64,000 nt of DNA from Callorhinus ursinus (lineage: Eukaryota; Chordata; Mammalia; Carnivora; Otariidae). Numbering within the stretch: position 1 is the first letter of the stretch; every line of letters begins with the position of its first letter. Of the stretch, positions 1 to 9,767 are shown piece by piece. A program made the position numbers and the translations under genes. Below the pieces are notes generated by a model. The model did no database searches, was not told the origin of the DNA, and was given only the letters and a program-made list of their open reading frames with translations. The stretch spans positions 10,453,228 through 10,517,227 of the forward strand of contig NW_020312867.1 in the NCBI RefSeq assembly GCF_003265705.1. The letters run 5' to 3'.

Positions 1-395
1 TCTTTGGAGAAATGTCTGTTCATGTCTCCTGCCCATTTCTTAACTGGATTATTTATTTTTGGGTGTTGAGTTTGGTAAGTTCTTTATAGATTTTGGATAC
101 TAGCCCTTTATCCAATATGTCATTTGCAAATATCTTCTCCCATTCCGTAGGTTGCCTTTTAGTTTTGTTGATTGTTTCCTCCACCGAATAAAAGCAGAAG
201 CTTTTATCTCAATGAAGTCCCAACTGTTCATTTTTTCTTTTGTTTCCCTTGCCTCCAGAGACGTGCCTAGTAAGAAGCTGCTACGGCCGAGGTCAAGGGC
301 GTTACTGCCTGTTTCCTCCTCTAGGATTTTGATGGTTTCGTGTTTCACATTTAGGTCTTTCATCTAAGGAGATTTTTGAGTAAAAACAAAGAACA
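1..395 (-). mobile_element. L1 ORF2 C-terminal fragment, antisense
   Basis: The - strand encodes MKDLNVKHETIKILEEE followed by matches to the L1 ORF2 C-terminal region (SWDFI, RNGRRYLQM, IKG), with decayed residues and no full ORF. It is cut by the left window edge. Confidence 0.85.
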
Positions 396-903
396 GTAAT
401 TGAAAATGTCCTTCACTGTCCTGTAAGTTTGAGAGACATCATTCTTTGCCTTTGCCGTGTACTGTGCCATTTGATAATCCTAACTTAACCCATCTATGGC
501 TTGGGAGTGAGGATTCAGAGGTTCTGTTCATAGCAGTGGGGTGCAGGGTCTCCTAGCCTCTAGACTTTTCTATAGCTCCTCATAGCACCCCACAAAGTAT
601 TGTTGCCAAGCTTACTAGGTCTTTGTTGAATTGAATTTAGTTCGTACAGTAATCCAATGATTTGGTCCTTGTTTCAGTTGATTGAGGACCCTCAGCTTCC
701 GATTTTTTCCCCACCATGTGCAGGATGGCCACCCAAATCACTGATGAAATGGAGAACAGGGCAAAGCCAGAGACAGGGCCCCATACAGTGTCACGCAAGA
801 CTGTTGGCCAACCAATCTCATCAGTTGACCTCACCGTTACTCAATTAACCAGTATTCTACGCTCCCTATGGTCATCTAACAGTTAAGAGTATATATAACA
901 CCA

Positions 904-1116
904 GGCACCTGGGTGGCTCAGTCAGTTGAGCATCCAACTCTTGATTTCAGCCCAGGTCATGATCTCAGGGCCGTGAGATCAAGCTCCGTGTCAGGCTCTG
1001 TGCTTAGCGCAGCGTCTGCTTCTCCCTTTCCCTCTGCTCTCCGCCTTCCCCCCACCCCCCGCCGCCACCCCGTGCTCTCTTTCTCTCTCTCTAAAATAAA
1101 TAAATAAATACATAAA
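904..1116 (+). mobile_element. Can-SINE 1
   Basis: Full-length tRNA-derived head through CT-rich part and (AAATA) tail. Its tail was entered by SINE 2; the outer duplication 'agtatataacac'/'agtataacac' (887-900 and 1348-1357) flanks the pair. Confidence 0.9.
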
Positions 1117-1318
1117 GTCTTTTTTTTTTTAAAGATTTTATTTATCTGACAGAGAGAGAGAGACACAGCAAGAGAGGGAACACAAGCAGGGGGAGTGGGA
1201 GAGAGAGAAGCCGGCTTCCCGCTGAGCAGGGAGCCCGATGTGGGGCTCGATCCCAGGACCCTAGGATCACGACCTGAGCCGAAGGCAGACACTTAACGAC
1301 TGAGCCACCCAGGCACCC
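1117..1318 (-). mobile_element. Can-SINE 2, nested in SINE 1 tail
   Basis: Antisense copy with target duplication 'aaatacataaa' on both sides, taken from the A-rich tail of SINE 1, so it is the younger of the two. Confidence 0.9.
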
Positions 1319-1348
1319 CTAAATACATAAATTCTTGTAAAAAAAAGA

Positions 1349-2090
1349 GTATAACACAATTCTGGTGGAGTTGTAATCTGCTAATGAATGCTGCATAAGA
1401 GAAATTATGCCAAAACTTTTTTTTAAAGATTTTTTATTTATTTATTCATGAGAGACAGAGAGAGAGAGAGAGAGGCAGAGGGAAAAGCAGGCTCCCAAGG
1501 AGCAGGGAGCCCGATGCGGGACCCGATCCCAGGAGTCTGGGATCATGACCTGAGCCGAAGGCAGACGCTTAACCATCTGAGCCACCCAGGCGCCCTATGC
1601 CAAAACTTAATAGCTTAAAACAACACATTTAGTATCATGGTTTCTGTGGGTTAGCATTTCAGGTAGGCTCGCTGGGTCCTTTGGCTCAGGGTCTCTCATG
1701 AGGCTGCCATCAGAGTGTTGGCTGGGGCTGCAGCCATCTCAGGGCTCAACCTGGAGAGGAGGATTCACCTCCAAACTACTCTTGTGGTTGTTTCAGGATA
1801 GAGTTCCTCTCTGAATTGTTGCTCTGAGAGCTTTATTTCCTGTTGGCTGTTGGCCAGAGGCTGCCCTCCATTCCTTGCCGCATGGACCTCTCCATAAAGC
1901 AGCTCCCAACATAATAGCTTGCTTCATTAGAGCAAGCAGGAGAAAAGAGCTAGAGAGAGTGAGAGCAGAACAGAAGTTACAGTCTTTCATAAGTTAACCT
2001 TGGAAGTGATACCCATCACTTTTGTAAATTGCACTCACAGGGCAATTTACCAGGACATGGGGACCATTGGGAGTATCACTGTAGAAGTTT
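1349..2090. repeat. Ancient interspersed repeat, family unresolved
   Basis: Wording such as 'gcttaaaacaacacattta', 'tttctgtgggt' and 'gttggctgttggccagagg' recurs in an old mammalian dispersed repeat, probably LTR-like, but I cannot name it. A SINE (1419-1595) interrupts it with target duplication atgccaaaactt. Confidence 0.4.
1419..1595 (-). mobile_element. Can-SINE 3
   Basis: Antisense copy flanked by 'atgccaaaactt' duplications, inside an ancient repeat. Confidence 0.9.
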
Positions 2091-2134
2091 TCTGCTCTAG
2101 AAGGGGAAGGTGGCTCTGACCTGCAACAGGACAT

Positions 2135-2262
2135 ATTTATGAATTCTTTGTCCCAGCAATCCCATTTCTAGAAATCTAAGCCAAAGATAAACTGGCAAAA
2201 ATAAACAAAGATGTATGTACAAGGCTAATCATTATGGCACACTTTGTAAGTAGCAAAAGACT
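2135..2262 (+). mobile_element. Old L1 3' fragment
   Basis: 'cagcaatcccatttctaga' followed by 'atgtatgtacaaggctaatc' resembles the sense-strand 3' part of L1. It is followed directly by a SINE. Confidence 0.45.
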
Positions 2263-2441
2263 GGAGGGTAGCTCAGTTGGTTAAGCATCTGCCTTAGGCT
2301 CAGGTCATGGTATCAGGGTCCTGGGATCAAGCCCCACGTTGGGCTCCTGCTCATCGGGGAGCCTGCTTCTCCCTCTCCTCCCTGCTTGTGCTCTCTCTCT
2401 CTCTAATAAATAAATAAAATCTTTTTAAAAAAAGAAAGAAA
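2263..2441 (+). mobile_element. Can-SINE 4
   Basis: Sense copy, slightly truncated at the head ('gtagctcagttggttaagc'), ending in AAATAAA repeats and an A/G-rich tail. Confidence 0.85.
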
Positions 2442-2880
2442 AGGTGGAAAATGTATAATCTTTTATTTAAGAAAAAAACAAAGCTTTTATTTAGGAGATG
2501 AGGCTTGGTATCCCATGTGATTCTACTGGGAGAGGACTTTAAAAGCTTGGGCATGGTTCCCTCTGGACTTTGCCCCACACAACTTTCCTTTTGCTGATTT
2601 TGGTTTTCATCCTTTCCCTGTAATAAATCTTAGCTATGAGTATTACTAAAACAAAAAGAATTCGGACTGGAATCTCTTGTCTATTTTCATGAAAGGGTAA
2701 ACCAAAAACTAACCGCAAAAATGGTTACCTATAAAGAAAGGGCAGGAAGAGAAAGGAGGGTTCAAGGACAGAAGCTAGACTTTCCTGGATGTACCTTCTC
2801 TTGTAGATTTGACTTTGGAACCATGTTACTGTTTTACATAATTATATAACAAAGTTAAATTTAAGATTTTTTTATATCTC

Positions 2881-2992
2881 GGGGCACCTGGCTGGCTCAG
2901 TTGGAAGAGTATGCGACTCTTGATCTTGGGGTTGTGAGTTTGAGCCCCATGTTGGGTGGAAAGATTACTTAAATAAATAAAACTCAAAAAAG
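2881..2992 (+). mobile_element. Short tRNA-derived SINE 5 (no CT-rich part)
   Basis: Shorter type with 'gttggaagagtatgcgact', 'cttggggttgtgagtttg' and an immediate A-rich tail. Internal A- and B-box-like sequences remain visible. Confidence 0.8.
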
Positions 2993-3167
2993 ATTTTTTA
3001 TATCTCTAAAAATTGAAACAAAATGGGGCAAAAAGAACTCAATTGTGTATTGAATTGATGCCTGAATCACACAGAGAGGAATTATTTCAACTTTAAAGCA
3101 CAATAATTTGATTTTTCATCTCTAGTGCAATATATCTTTAGGAAAAAAAGAACTGCAAAGAAATCTT

Positions 3168-3457
3168 TTTTTTTTTTTAAGATTGGTCAATGGAGTTTAC
3201 GTTCTGCAAACTCCTGAAGACTTTTATTTATTTTTTGTTTTTTTAAAAGATTTTATTTAGGGTGCCTGGGTGGCTTAGTTGGTTAAGCAACTGCCTTCGG
3301 CTCAGGTCATGATCCTGGAGTGCCGGGATCGAGTCCCGCGTCGGGCTCCCTGCTCAGAAAGGAGTCTGCTTCTCCCTCTGACCCTCTTCCCTCTCGTGCT
3401 CTCTATCTCTCATTCTCTCTCTCTCTCTAATACATAAATAAAAGATTTTATTTATGT

Positions 3458-3492
<35 letters not shown>

Positions 3493-3642
3493 CGAGAGAG
3501 GGAACACAAGCAGGGGGAGTGGGAGAGGGAGAAGCAGGCTTCCCGCTGAGCAGGGAGCCCAATGTGGGGCTCCATCCCAGGACCCTGGGATCATGACCTG
3601 AGCCGAAGACAGACACCCAACAACTGAGCCACCCAGGGGTCC
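3168..3642 (-). mobile_element. Can-SINE 7, interrupted, with possible transduced tail
   Basis: Antisense body at 3441-3642. Outer duplication 'ctgcaaagaaatctt' lies at 3153-3167 and 3643-3657. Between its A tail and a second A run near 3168-3178 sits about 40 bp of unrelated sequence (3181-3221), as expected of a 3' transduction. SINE 6 later inserted inside. Confidence 0.75.
3260..3440 (+). mobile_element. Can-SINE 6, nested in SINE 7
   Basis: Sense copy flanked by 'aaaagattttattta' duplications taken from the body of the antisense SINE 7. Confidence 0.9.
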
Positions 3643-3899
3643 CTGCAAAGAAATCTTAAACAGTATTTAGTAATCATCTTGTTGGTAATAATATTGGTAT
3701 TTTTATTATGAAACTATTATCTCTAATGATAAAGCAAATAAGTAGTGAATGTTGTTAAGAACTTAGATTTTTAGGGCAAGATAAAAGAGAACTATAAAGC
3801 CAAGGGAATTAAGTAAAAACTCTACAACCTTAAAAATGAATGGAAAAATATTAGTATAAATGTATGATATATTTTTCTCTTTAAAAATATATTTTCTAG

Positions 3900-4112
3900 G
3901 GGCGCCTGGGTGGCTCGGTTGTTGGGCGTCTGCCTTTGGCTCGGGTCGTGATCCCGGGGTCCTGGGATCGAGCCCCGCATCGGGCTCCCCGCTCCGCGGG
4001 AAGCCTGCTTCTCCCTCTCCCACTCCCCCTGCTTGTGTTCCTGCTCTCGCTGTCTCTGTCTCTGTCAAATGAATAAATAAAAATCTTAAAAAAAACCCAA
4101 AAAAATAAAAAT
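3900..4112 (+). mobile_element. Can-SINE 8
   Basis: Sense full-length copy with a 17-bp duplication 'aaaaatatattttctag' at 3883-3899 and 4113-4129. Confidence 0.93.
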
Positions 4113-4779
4113 AAAAATATATTTTCTAGCTCTATCTGCCAAAAGGGCCTAGAAACTGAACAACCCAGTAGCAATATGCACTTCTGGTGTCCAAATTGTG
4201 GCCTCTAAACCTTATTTGCTACTGATAGGAACAATTACTCCTGTAAAACAGGAAATTTATAGAGTTGTGGTTGGAACCTCTTGTCACACTAGAGAACAAG
4301 GAAGCTGTTTAAGACTGTTAGAGTCATGCCCCCCAGTAGGTGCTACAACCAGATAGTACCAAACCGCATATATACATGATTTTCCTGTCAATACACACCT
4401 ATGATAAAGTTTAATTTATAATTTAGGCACAGTAAGAGATTAGCCACAATGACAAAATAGAACAATTATAATAGTCTATTGTAATAAAAGTTATATCAGT
4501 GTGGTCTTTTATTGGACTGTGCTCACCCTTCTTCTTGTGATGATGTAAGATAATAAAATACTGTGATGAGATGAAGTGAGGAGAACAACACAGGTGTTGT
4601 GATGAGCCATTGGCTACTAGTGACCTTCTGACAGTATTTTAGAAGAAGGATCATCTACTATAAGACAGTGGTTGACCACGGGTAACTGAAGCCTGGGAAA
4701 GTGAAGCTTCAGATAAGGGGTGGGGGGATGACTACTGCAGGTTTATTTCGGGACAAAGATAATAATAGCCATCAAGCTG

Positions 4780-4949
4780 GAGCACCTGGGTGGCTCAATT
4801 GGTTAAGCGTCCAACTTTTGATTTTGGCTCAGGTCATGATCTCACTCAGGGTTGTGAGATAGAGCCCCGTGTTGGGCTCCGCACTGGGCGTAGAGCCTGC
4901 TTAAGATTCTCTCTCTCCCTCTGCCCCTCCCCCTCTCTCGAAATAAAAA
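4780..4949 (+). mobile_element. Can-SINE 9
   Basis: Sense copy with a shorter CT part and flanks 'agccatcaagct'/'agccaccaggct' as an eroded duplication. Confidence 0.85.
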
Positions 4950-5516
4950 AGCCACCAGGCTTTCAAAATGCAAAGAACTAGATCTTCATTGCCTTTAATA
5001 TAACAGATGTGCAAGTGATTTTTATATCCAGAGATGAATTCCCCAAAGTGTGTCTAAGGAAAAGATTCCATGAAAAAAGGATTCCATGGTCAATTACATT
5101 TGGAAGATAGATACATACCTCAGCCTCCTCTTGGAGATTCATATTGCCCTTCGGCATATTAAAAGCTGTAAGAAGATGCACTTAAGTTTACCTTATATTT
5201 CCCAAACTTATTTGAGCACAGCGCTAAGCCGTTAGTTATCTGGTAATAGTATCTAAATCAGGGATGTTTAGTTAAAGATAAGATAGGCCAGCAACTTGAA
5301 GACAGAAAAATTTTCAACCCTTTCCATACTTGGAAAGGGATATGATCTTCCATGTCTAGGAAACTCCGAGTTGCTCTAAACTCATTATATTTCATCTTGG
5401 ATTTTCTGCCTCTATTCTCCTGAGACAAGTTGAGCCTTACGTCTGAAAGCAGGCAACACTTTCATATTGCCTGTGGCCTCTGCTGAAACCACCAGAACGC
5501 CACATGCTAACTATAC

Positions 5517-5530
5517 TGTGTGTGTGTGTG
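5517..5530. repeat. Short TG repeat
   Basis: About seven TG units in unique sequence. Confidence 0.8.
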
Positions 5531-5939
5531 AATGTGCACATGCACATATAGCACACATCTTTGTACCTCTTTAGTAGTGCATTCTGGGCCAGGGGCCAGG
5601 CCTTGGAAGAATGTCTAGGGGCTTAATAATGTCACGGTTTTCATATCTTTGTCCTTTGGGAGAGATAATAGGCAAGGTTTCTCCCAATTCTCCACACCAT
5701 TATATTCTGGAAAAAAGACCTTGTGCTTGAAAGGGGACTGATTCTATGCTTTTCATTTCCCTGGCATCAATACAGCCCAGTGAAAGGAGAAAGAAGTTGG
5801 TCTCTAAACCTCTGTGGCTTAGTACTCTTGTGACATACTTTTAAGTTTGTACTCCCTAGTGATGCTCTACTTTAGTTGCTAGAAAACTCAGTAGAAACTC
5901 AGAGAAGGTTTGTCCCCCGGCTGTTAGAAAGTAGTTAAG

Positions 5940-6517
5940 TGATGAGGAAGTGAATCTTCTCACATCCTCTGGGGGCCAGAGGGCAGACTGTGGGCCCTAA
6001 CATGGCTTCCAATGACTCTCTCCTTCCGGGTATTCACATCCTTGGGTATTATCAACCCACTTTGAAGAAGGCTGATCTGTGTAATAATAGGAAATTGGAT
6101 ACTGCAATAGGATGTTGCAGAGATGATGGGAGTATGACTTCCCAGGCTAGATCTTAAAAGATATTGCGATTTCTGCATGTTTTTCCTTGAATCACTAGCT
6201 TTGGGAGAAGCCAGCTGTCATGTTGTAAGGACACTAAAGCAACCCAGTAAAGAGGCCCATCCATGTTGTGGGAGCCGAGGCCTTCTGCCAAAACGTAGTA
6301 CCAGCTCGCCAGTCATGTGAATAAGCCATCTTGGAAATGGATCCTCCAGTCCATATGCCCTCAAATGACGGCAACTTCATAAAAGACCCCGAGCCAGAAC
6401 CACCCAGCTAAATCACTCCCAAATTCTTGACCCACAGAAACTGAGACAATAAATATTTATTACTCAGCCACTAAGTTTTGCGGTTATTTCTGACCTAGCA
6501 AAAGGCAACTAATATGG
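5940..6517 (+). repeat. MaLR-type LTR (MLT1-like)
   Basis: The 3' part carries phrases typical of MLT1: 'gagccagaaccacccagc', 'cttgacccacagaaactg', 'aataaatatttatta' and a terminal 'ggcaactaatatgg'. The 5' limit is uncertain. An ancient solitary LTR with no internal coding. Confidence 0.6.
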
Positions 6518-6922
6518 TAGATGTGTATTCTTTGTGATGTTTGGTCACTGAAATGGCTCTAGATTTGCAAATTATTACTTTAGAATTTGATTAGTTCCTC
6601 CAAAACATTATGCTTACCATGACCTCTGTGCTTCTTATTCTGGTGTGTATACCAGAAAACTGGTTTTTCCCTAAGGGTAAATAACTGAGAGAAGTGATTA
6701 AAAAAAAAACACAAAACTTAATGATACTCTCCCTATAAACTGTTATAATAACCAGAGAGAAAGGAAACCTCTTAATTGCTACTTTCATTTGAATTTTTGA
6801 AAAAACAAAAAACAAAAAAACCTCACTCCAGGACAAATCTTCAGTTTCTTTTTGTTTTAAATAAATGCTTTATTTAAGTAAAACACACATACAGAAAAGG
6901 GCACAAAACAAGTGAACATCTT

Positions 6923-7105
6923 TTTTTTTTTAAGATTTTATTTATTTGACAGAGACACAGCGAGAGAGGGAACACAGGCAGGGGGAGAGGGAGAAGCAGG
7001 CTTCCCGCGGAGCAGGGAGCCCGATGTAGGGCTCGATCCCAGGACCCTGGGATCATGCCCTGAGCCAAAGGCAGATGCTCAACGACTAAGCCACCCAGGT
7101 GCCCC
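6923..7105 (-). mobile_element. Can-SINE 10
   Basis: Antisense copy with an 18-bp duplication 'aaaacaagtgaacatctt' (6905-6922 and 7106-7123), intact, so it is fairly young. Confidence 0.93.
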
Positions 7106-7299
7106 AAAACAAGTGAACATCTTGATGACATATTGTAAAGTGAACACACCCATGTAGCCACCACCCAGACCATAGAAACTGAACACTCCCATCCCTACAG
7201 AAGTCTATCTGTTGCCCTGCCATCCCGACTCTCTTCCCCTTCCCTCACAAAACACTATCATCCTGACTTCTAAAAACATTTATTAATATTGACCTTCAG

Positions 7300-7487
7300 G
7301 TGCACCCAGGTGGCTCAGTCGTTAAGCGTCTGCCTTCTGCTCAGGTCATGATCCCGGCATCCTGGGATTGAGCCCCGCATCAGGCTCCCTGCTCAGCGGG
7401 AAGCCTGTTTCTCCCTCTCCCACTACCCCTGCTTGTGTTCCCTCTCTCGCTCTCTGTCAAATAAATAAAATCTTAAAAAAAAAAAAA
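7300..7487 (+). mobile_element. Can-SINE 11
   Basis: Sense copy flanked by 'ttgaccttca' duplications with a pure A tail. Confidence 0.92.
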
Positions 7488-7744
7488 GTTGACCTTCATA
7501 TAAATCATACGGTATGGATTTTTTCATGTCTGGTTTCTTTTGCTCAGTTTATTTGCATTTTTCATTTAGGATTATAAAGATCTTGCCTAATTGCCATTAG
7601 TGTATGCTTCATCTGTTATTTTTGGATAACCTTTAAAGATAGCCACAAACTGTCAGTAAGTTCACACAAGAGAGTGAAGACACATATATTTATTTAAGAG
7701 GACAAAAAGCCTTCTAGTAACTTATTGGAATTTTGCTGAATCTG

Positions 7745-7895
7745 TGCCTTTTGGTTACTATAAGGCAGAGAGTGGCTGAACTTCTCAGGAATCCAGGCTC
7801 TGTCATTTTTTTAAGCTGTGAGCCTCTGGTTAAGTTGCCTCAACATCCCAATGCTGAGAGGATTAAAAGACATGTAAAGACACTCTGTACACTGT
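7745..7895 (+). repeat. MIR fragment
   Basis: 'ctgtgagcctctggttaagt' and 'gaggattaaaagacatgta' fit the middle of the ancient MIR SINE. Confidence 0.5.
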
Positions 7896-7915
7896 AAACA
7901 AACAAACAAACAAAC
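7896..7915. repeat. (AAAC)n microsatellite
   Basis: Five perfect AAAC units. Confidence 0.9.
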
Positions 7916-8580
7916 TACACACATATTTCAGGTGTTGTTTTGCTATTGGGGTTCAGCTTGGCAGACTTGGATGATTAGGATGATTATTTTTGATTCTTCT
8001 GGATGATCTAGCAGAACTCACAGACTTGGATGAAAGCTCCCTCAGGTCAAGGAAGACCAGACTGGTGGGGGGTAGAAAGAAAGATGGGCCACATTGGGTG
8101 CTGAGATTTAGAAGACTAGCTACAGATGTTCTTGGTTCTTGTAGGATCCATCTGGGTGGCTTCTTGCAGGAGCTGGAATTTCCAGAATTTGGATACAGGG
8201 TTTCCAGAGTTATTCCGGAGCTAGTTTGGAGTGAGCATAGTTAATTTTGTTCAACAAGCAAGAGAGAAGCTCATCTTTCTTGTTCAGGACTAGCAGTCTT
8301 TACGGGAAAGGTGAAGAAAATGAGGGCTATCACCCAAGGGGCATTACAGTGTCCTGGGGAGGCACTTATGAGTAATTAGCAAGCAACTTGGGGTTAAACT
8401 TGATGGAGTGAGGGAGTGCTTTGAGGGTACAGAAAAAGGCAGGATCATTTCAGGCTGGGGTAACCTTTGGAGAAGGGTGGTTGGAAGGGCCTTCGGTAGG
8501 TGTGAGTGGTCAGTACCTCAGGGCTGGAGGTGACTATGTTCTCTGCACCCCCCCACGCCCAAAGGGAAGAAGATGGTTAA

Positions 8581-8605
8581 CGCGCGCACACGCGCACGCA
8601 CACAC
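8581..8605. repeat. Alternating CG/CA tract upstream of PANK2
   Basis: Strict purine-pyrimidine alternation (cgcgcgcacacgcgcacgca and on) for about 24 bp, roughly 300 bp before the CpG island. This is a sequence type that can adopt Z-DNA. Confidence 0.8.
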
Positions 8606-9060
8606 CCCTAACAACACAGGCTCCAAGGCAGCCACCAAATCCTTCTATGTCCCCCAGTGCGCCGCACAGAAAAGGAGTCCAGACTGTCCTTCAAAAAGCC
8701 AACCCTACTCCCCGGCTCCCACACCCCCTCCTTCAGCACAGGAGGGTGGCGAAGGATTTATAACCCACCTCTTTCTTCCAGTTGCCATGGAGACCAGCCC
8801 CAGTCCTTTCATTCCTTCTGGTACCGGGTACATTTCTCCAACGCAGGCGGAATGGAGGGGGCTTAGCCCCAACACGCCCGTGGCAGTGCTGGGGGACTGA
8901 GTGGTGGTAAAAAATATAGCGCGGAGGGGCTGGCGGCCTCGACGGCAGCGGCGGAACGAGGCCAAGGGACAAAGGCTAAGGTCAGCCGCAGTTCAAGCCC
9001 TTCTCTTTGCTAAAGACTGGCGGCCAGACGCTGGGAGGCACACTGCTGGGCTGGAGGAGG

Positions 9061-9225
9061 ATGCGGGCCGGGAAAGGCCGGACGCAGCAGCGTGGCGGGA
9101 CGCTGGGCCTGGGGAGCGGACCTGTCCACCTGTGCGGACGGGTGCTCCGGCCCCTCCACCCACACGTCCATTGGGCGGTGCCGCCATCACTCTCCCCTCA
9201 GCAACACCGCCTTCTCCGCGGCTAA
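9061..9225 (+). other. Short ATG-initiated upstream ORF carrying the human-like PANK2 leader in another frame
   Basis: ATG at 9061 opens 54 codons closed by TAA at 9223-9225, one frame off the PANK2 exon 1 frame. Its C-terminal half ([16 protein letters not shown], then HRLL) resembles the start of the human mitochondrial PANK2 isoform. The codon aligned with the human initiator is GGA (9136-9138), not ATG. Seen: the similarity, the frame and the stop. Inferred: it acts as an uORF, or marks a frameshift in the leader or in the assembly. Whether it is translated cannot be told. Confidence 0.55.
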
Positions 9226-9367
9226 GCCTGGATCCCCTCCCCCGCCACTCTCCGCCCCGCTCCGTCCTGGGAGCCTTTCATTGGACGGAGGCGCGGTCGA
9301 TCCGCCTCGAGTGAGGGAGACGATTGGACACGAGGCCTTCGGGCCGCCCCCAGCCTATTTGGATTGG
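9170..9367 (+). promoter_or_regulatory. Four inverted CCAAT boxes (NF-Y type) in the PANK2 CpG island
   Basis: ATTGG occurs at 9170-9174, 9280-9284, 9323-9327 and 9363-9367, all in the same orientation, with steps of 110, 43 and 40 bp. NF-Y binds CCAAT in either orientation and has been reported as a regulator of human PANK2 (from memory). All four lie in exon 1 sequence, three of them in the part that aligns as protein with human, so coding constraint may explain some of them. Confidence 0.5.
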
Positions 9368-9502
9368 CTTGCTGCGCGTTGGCGCAACGGAAGAGGCGGC
9401 CGGCGGAGGGTGCGCTTCTGCTTGGGCTGGACTGCCGCGGAGGAGGCGACAAGCGGTCCGGCGCTGGGGGGCTGGCTCGGGCGGCAGCGGTGGCTGCTGC
9501 GG

Positions 9503-9767
9503 ATGGGAACGGGCCGGCTCGGCGTTCCCATGGAACGCCCCGGCAGAGCGTCCGACACCTCCGCCTCGTCGGCGGGGGAGCCGGCGCCCGAAGGGCCTGA
9601 TGGGCGGCGGCGGGAGCTGCTGCGGTGCCGGGCGAGCAGCGAGTCGGAGCCCCCAGGCGGGGCCTCGGCTTCGGCGGAGTGCGTCAGACGAAGCCGGCCC
9701 GGCTCCTGCAGCTGCGCCCCCTCGGTCTCCCGCCAGCGCGTCGAAAGCCTTAGGAAGAAGCGGCAGC
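9503..9767 (+). CDS. PANK2: PANK2 exon 1, coding part from first in-frame ATG
   Basis: This codes the poorly conserved N-terminal region: MGTGRLG, a second Met at 9530 (MERPGR), then [15 protein letters not shown] at the 3' end. The donor is c|gtaagt at 9767/9768, and the last base C completes a Leu codon with exon 2. ATG 9503 is the first ATG in this frame; an in-frame TAA sits at 9011-9013. Its context is weak (C at -3, G at +4). The frame stays open upstream, and from about 9274 (SLSLDGG onward) it aligns with human PANK2 sequence lying before the equivalent Met. Initiation upstream at a non-AUG codon such as the GTG at 9092 is therefore possible. No canonical mitochondrial start is visible. 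Confidence 0.8.

Larger units (their letters stand above)
391..8879. other. Intergenic region upstream of PANK2
   Basis: No gene is recognised. It is interspersed with L1, SINE and LTR pieces listed separately. Stretches with no recognisable feature are 391-903, 2450-2880, 4130-4779, 4953-5938, 6518-6904 and 7915-8580. In human the next gene upstream is MAVS; no part of it was recognised here. Confidence 0.7.
9014..9502 (+). other. PANK2: PANK2 exon 1 upstream open frame (5' UTR or non-AUG N-terminal extension)
   Basis: This stretch is open in the PANK2 frame, with no stop from 9014 to the exon end and no ATG before 9503. Residues encoded from about 9274 ([35 protein letters not shown]) match the human N-terminal extension in the same frame, so that part has been kept as protein or is only recently non-coding. 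Upstream of 9230 the similarity to the human leader moves to another frame. It holds one GTG (9092) and several CTG codons but no AUG. The base composition is CpG-rich. Confidence 0.6.

Noticed and set aside
904..7488. Small proteins with repeated endings such as 'LCQINKI' across the window
   Set aside because: They are translations of the CT-rich part and A tail of Can-SINEs, recurring wherever a SINE occurs.
8421..8900. 159-codon open frame just upstream of the PANK2 CpG island
   Set aside because: No recognisable protein, spans the alternating CG/CA tract, and has competing frames on both strands.
9092..9767. GTG at 9092 as an ordinary PANK2 start
   Set aside because: The codon is GTG, not ATG. 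It is kept only as one possible non-AUG start; the first ATG in frame is 9503.
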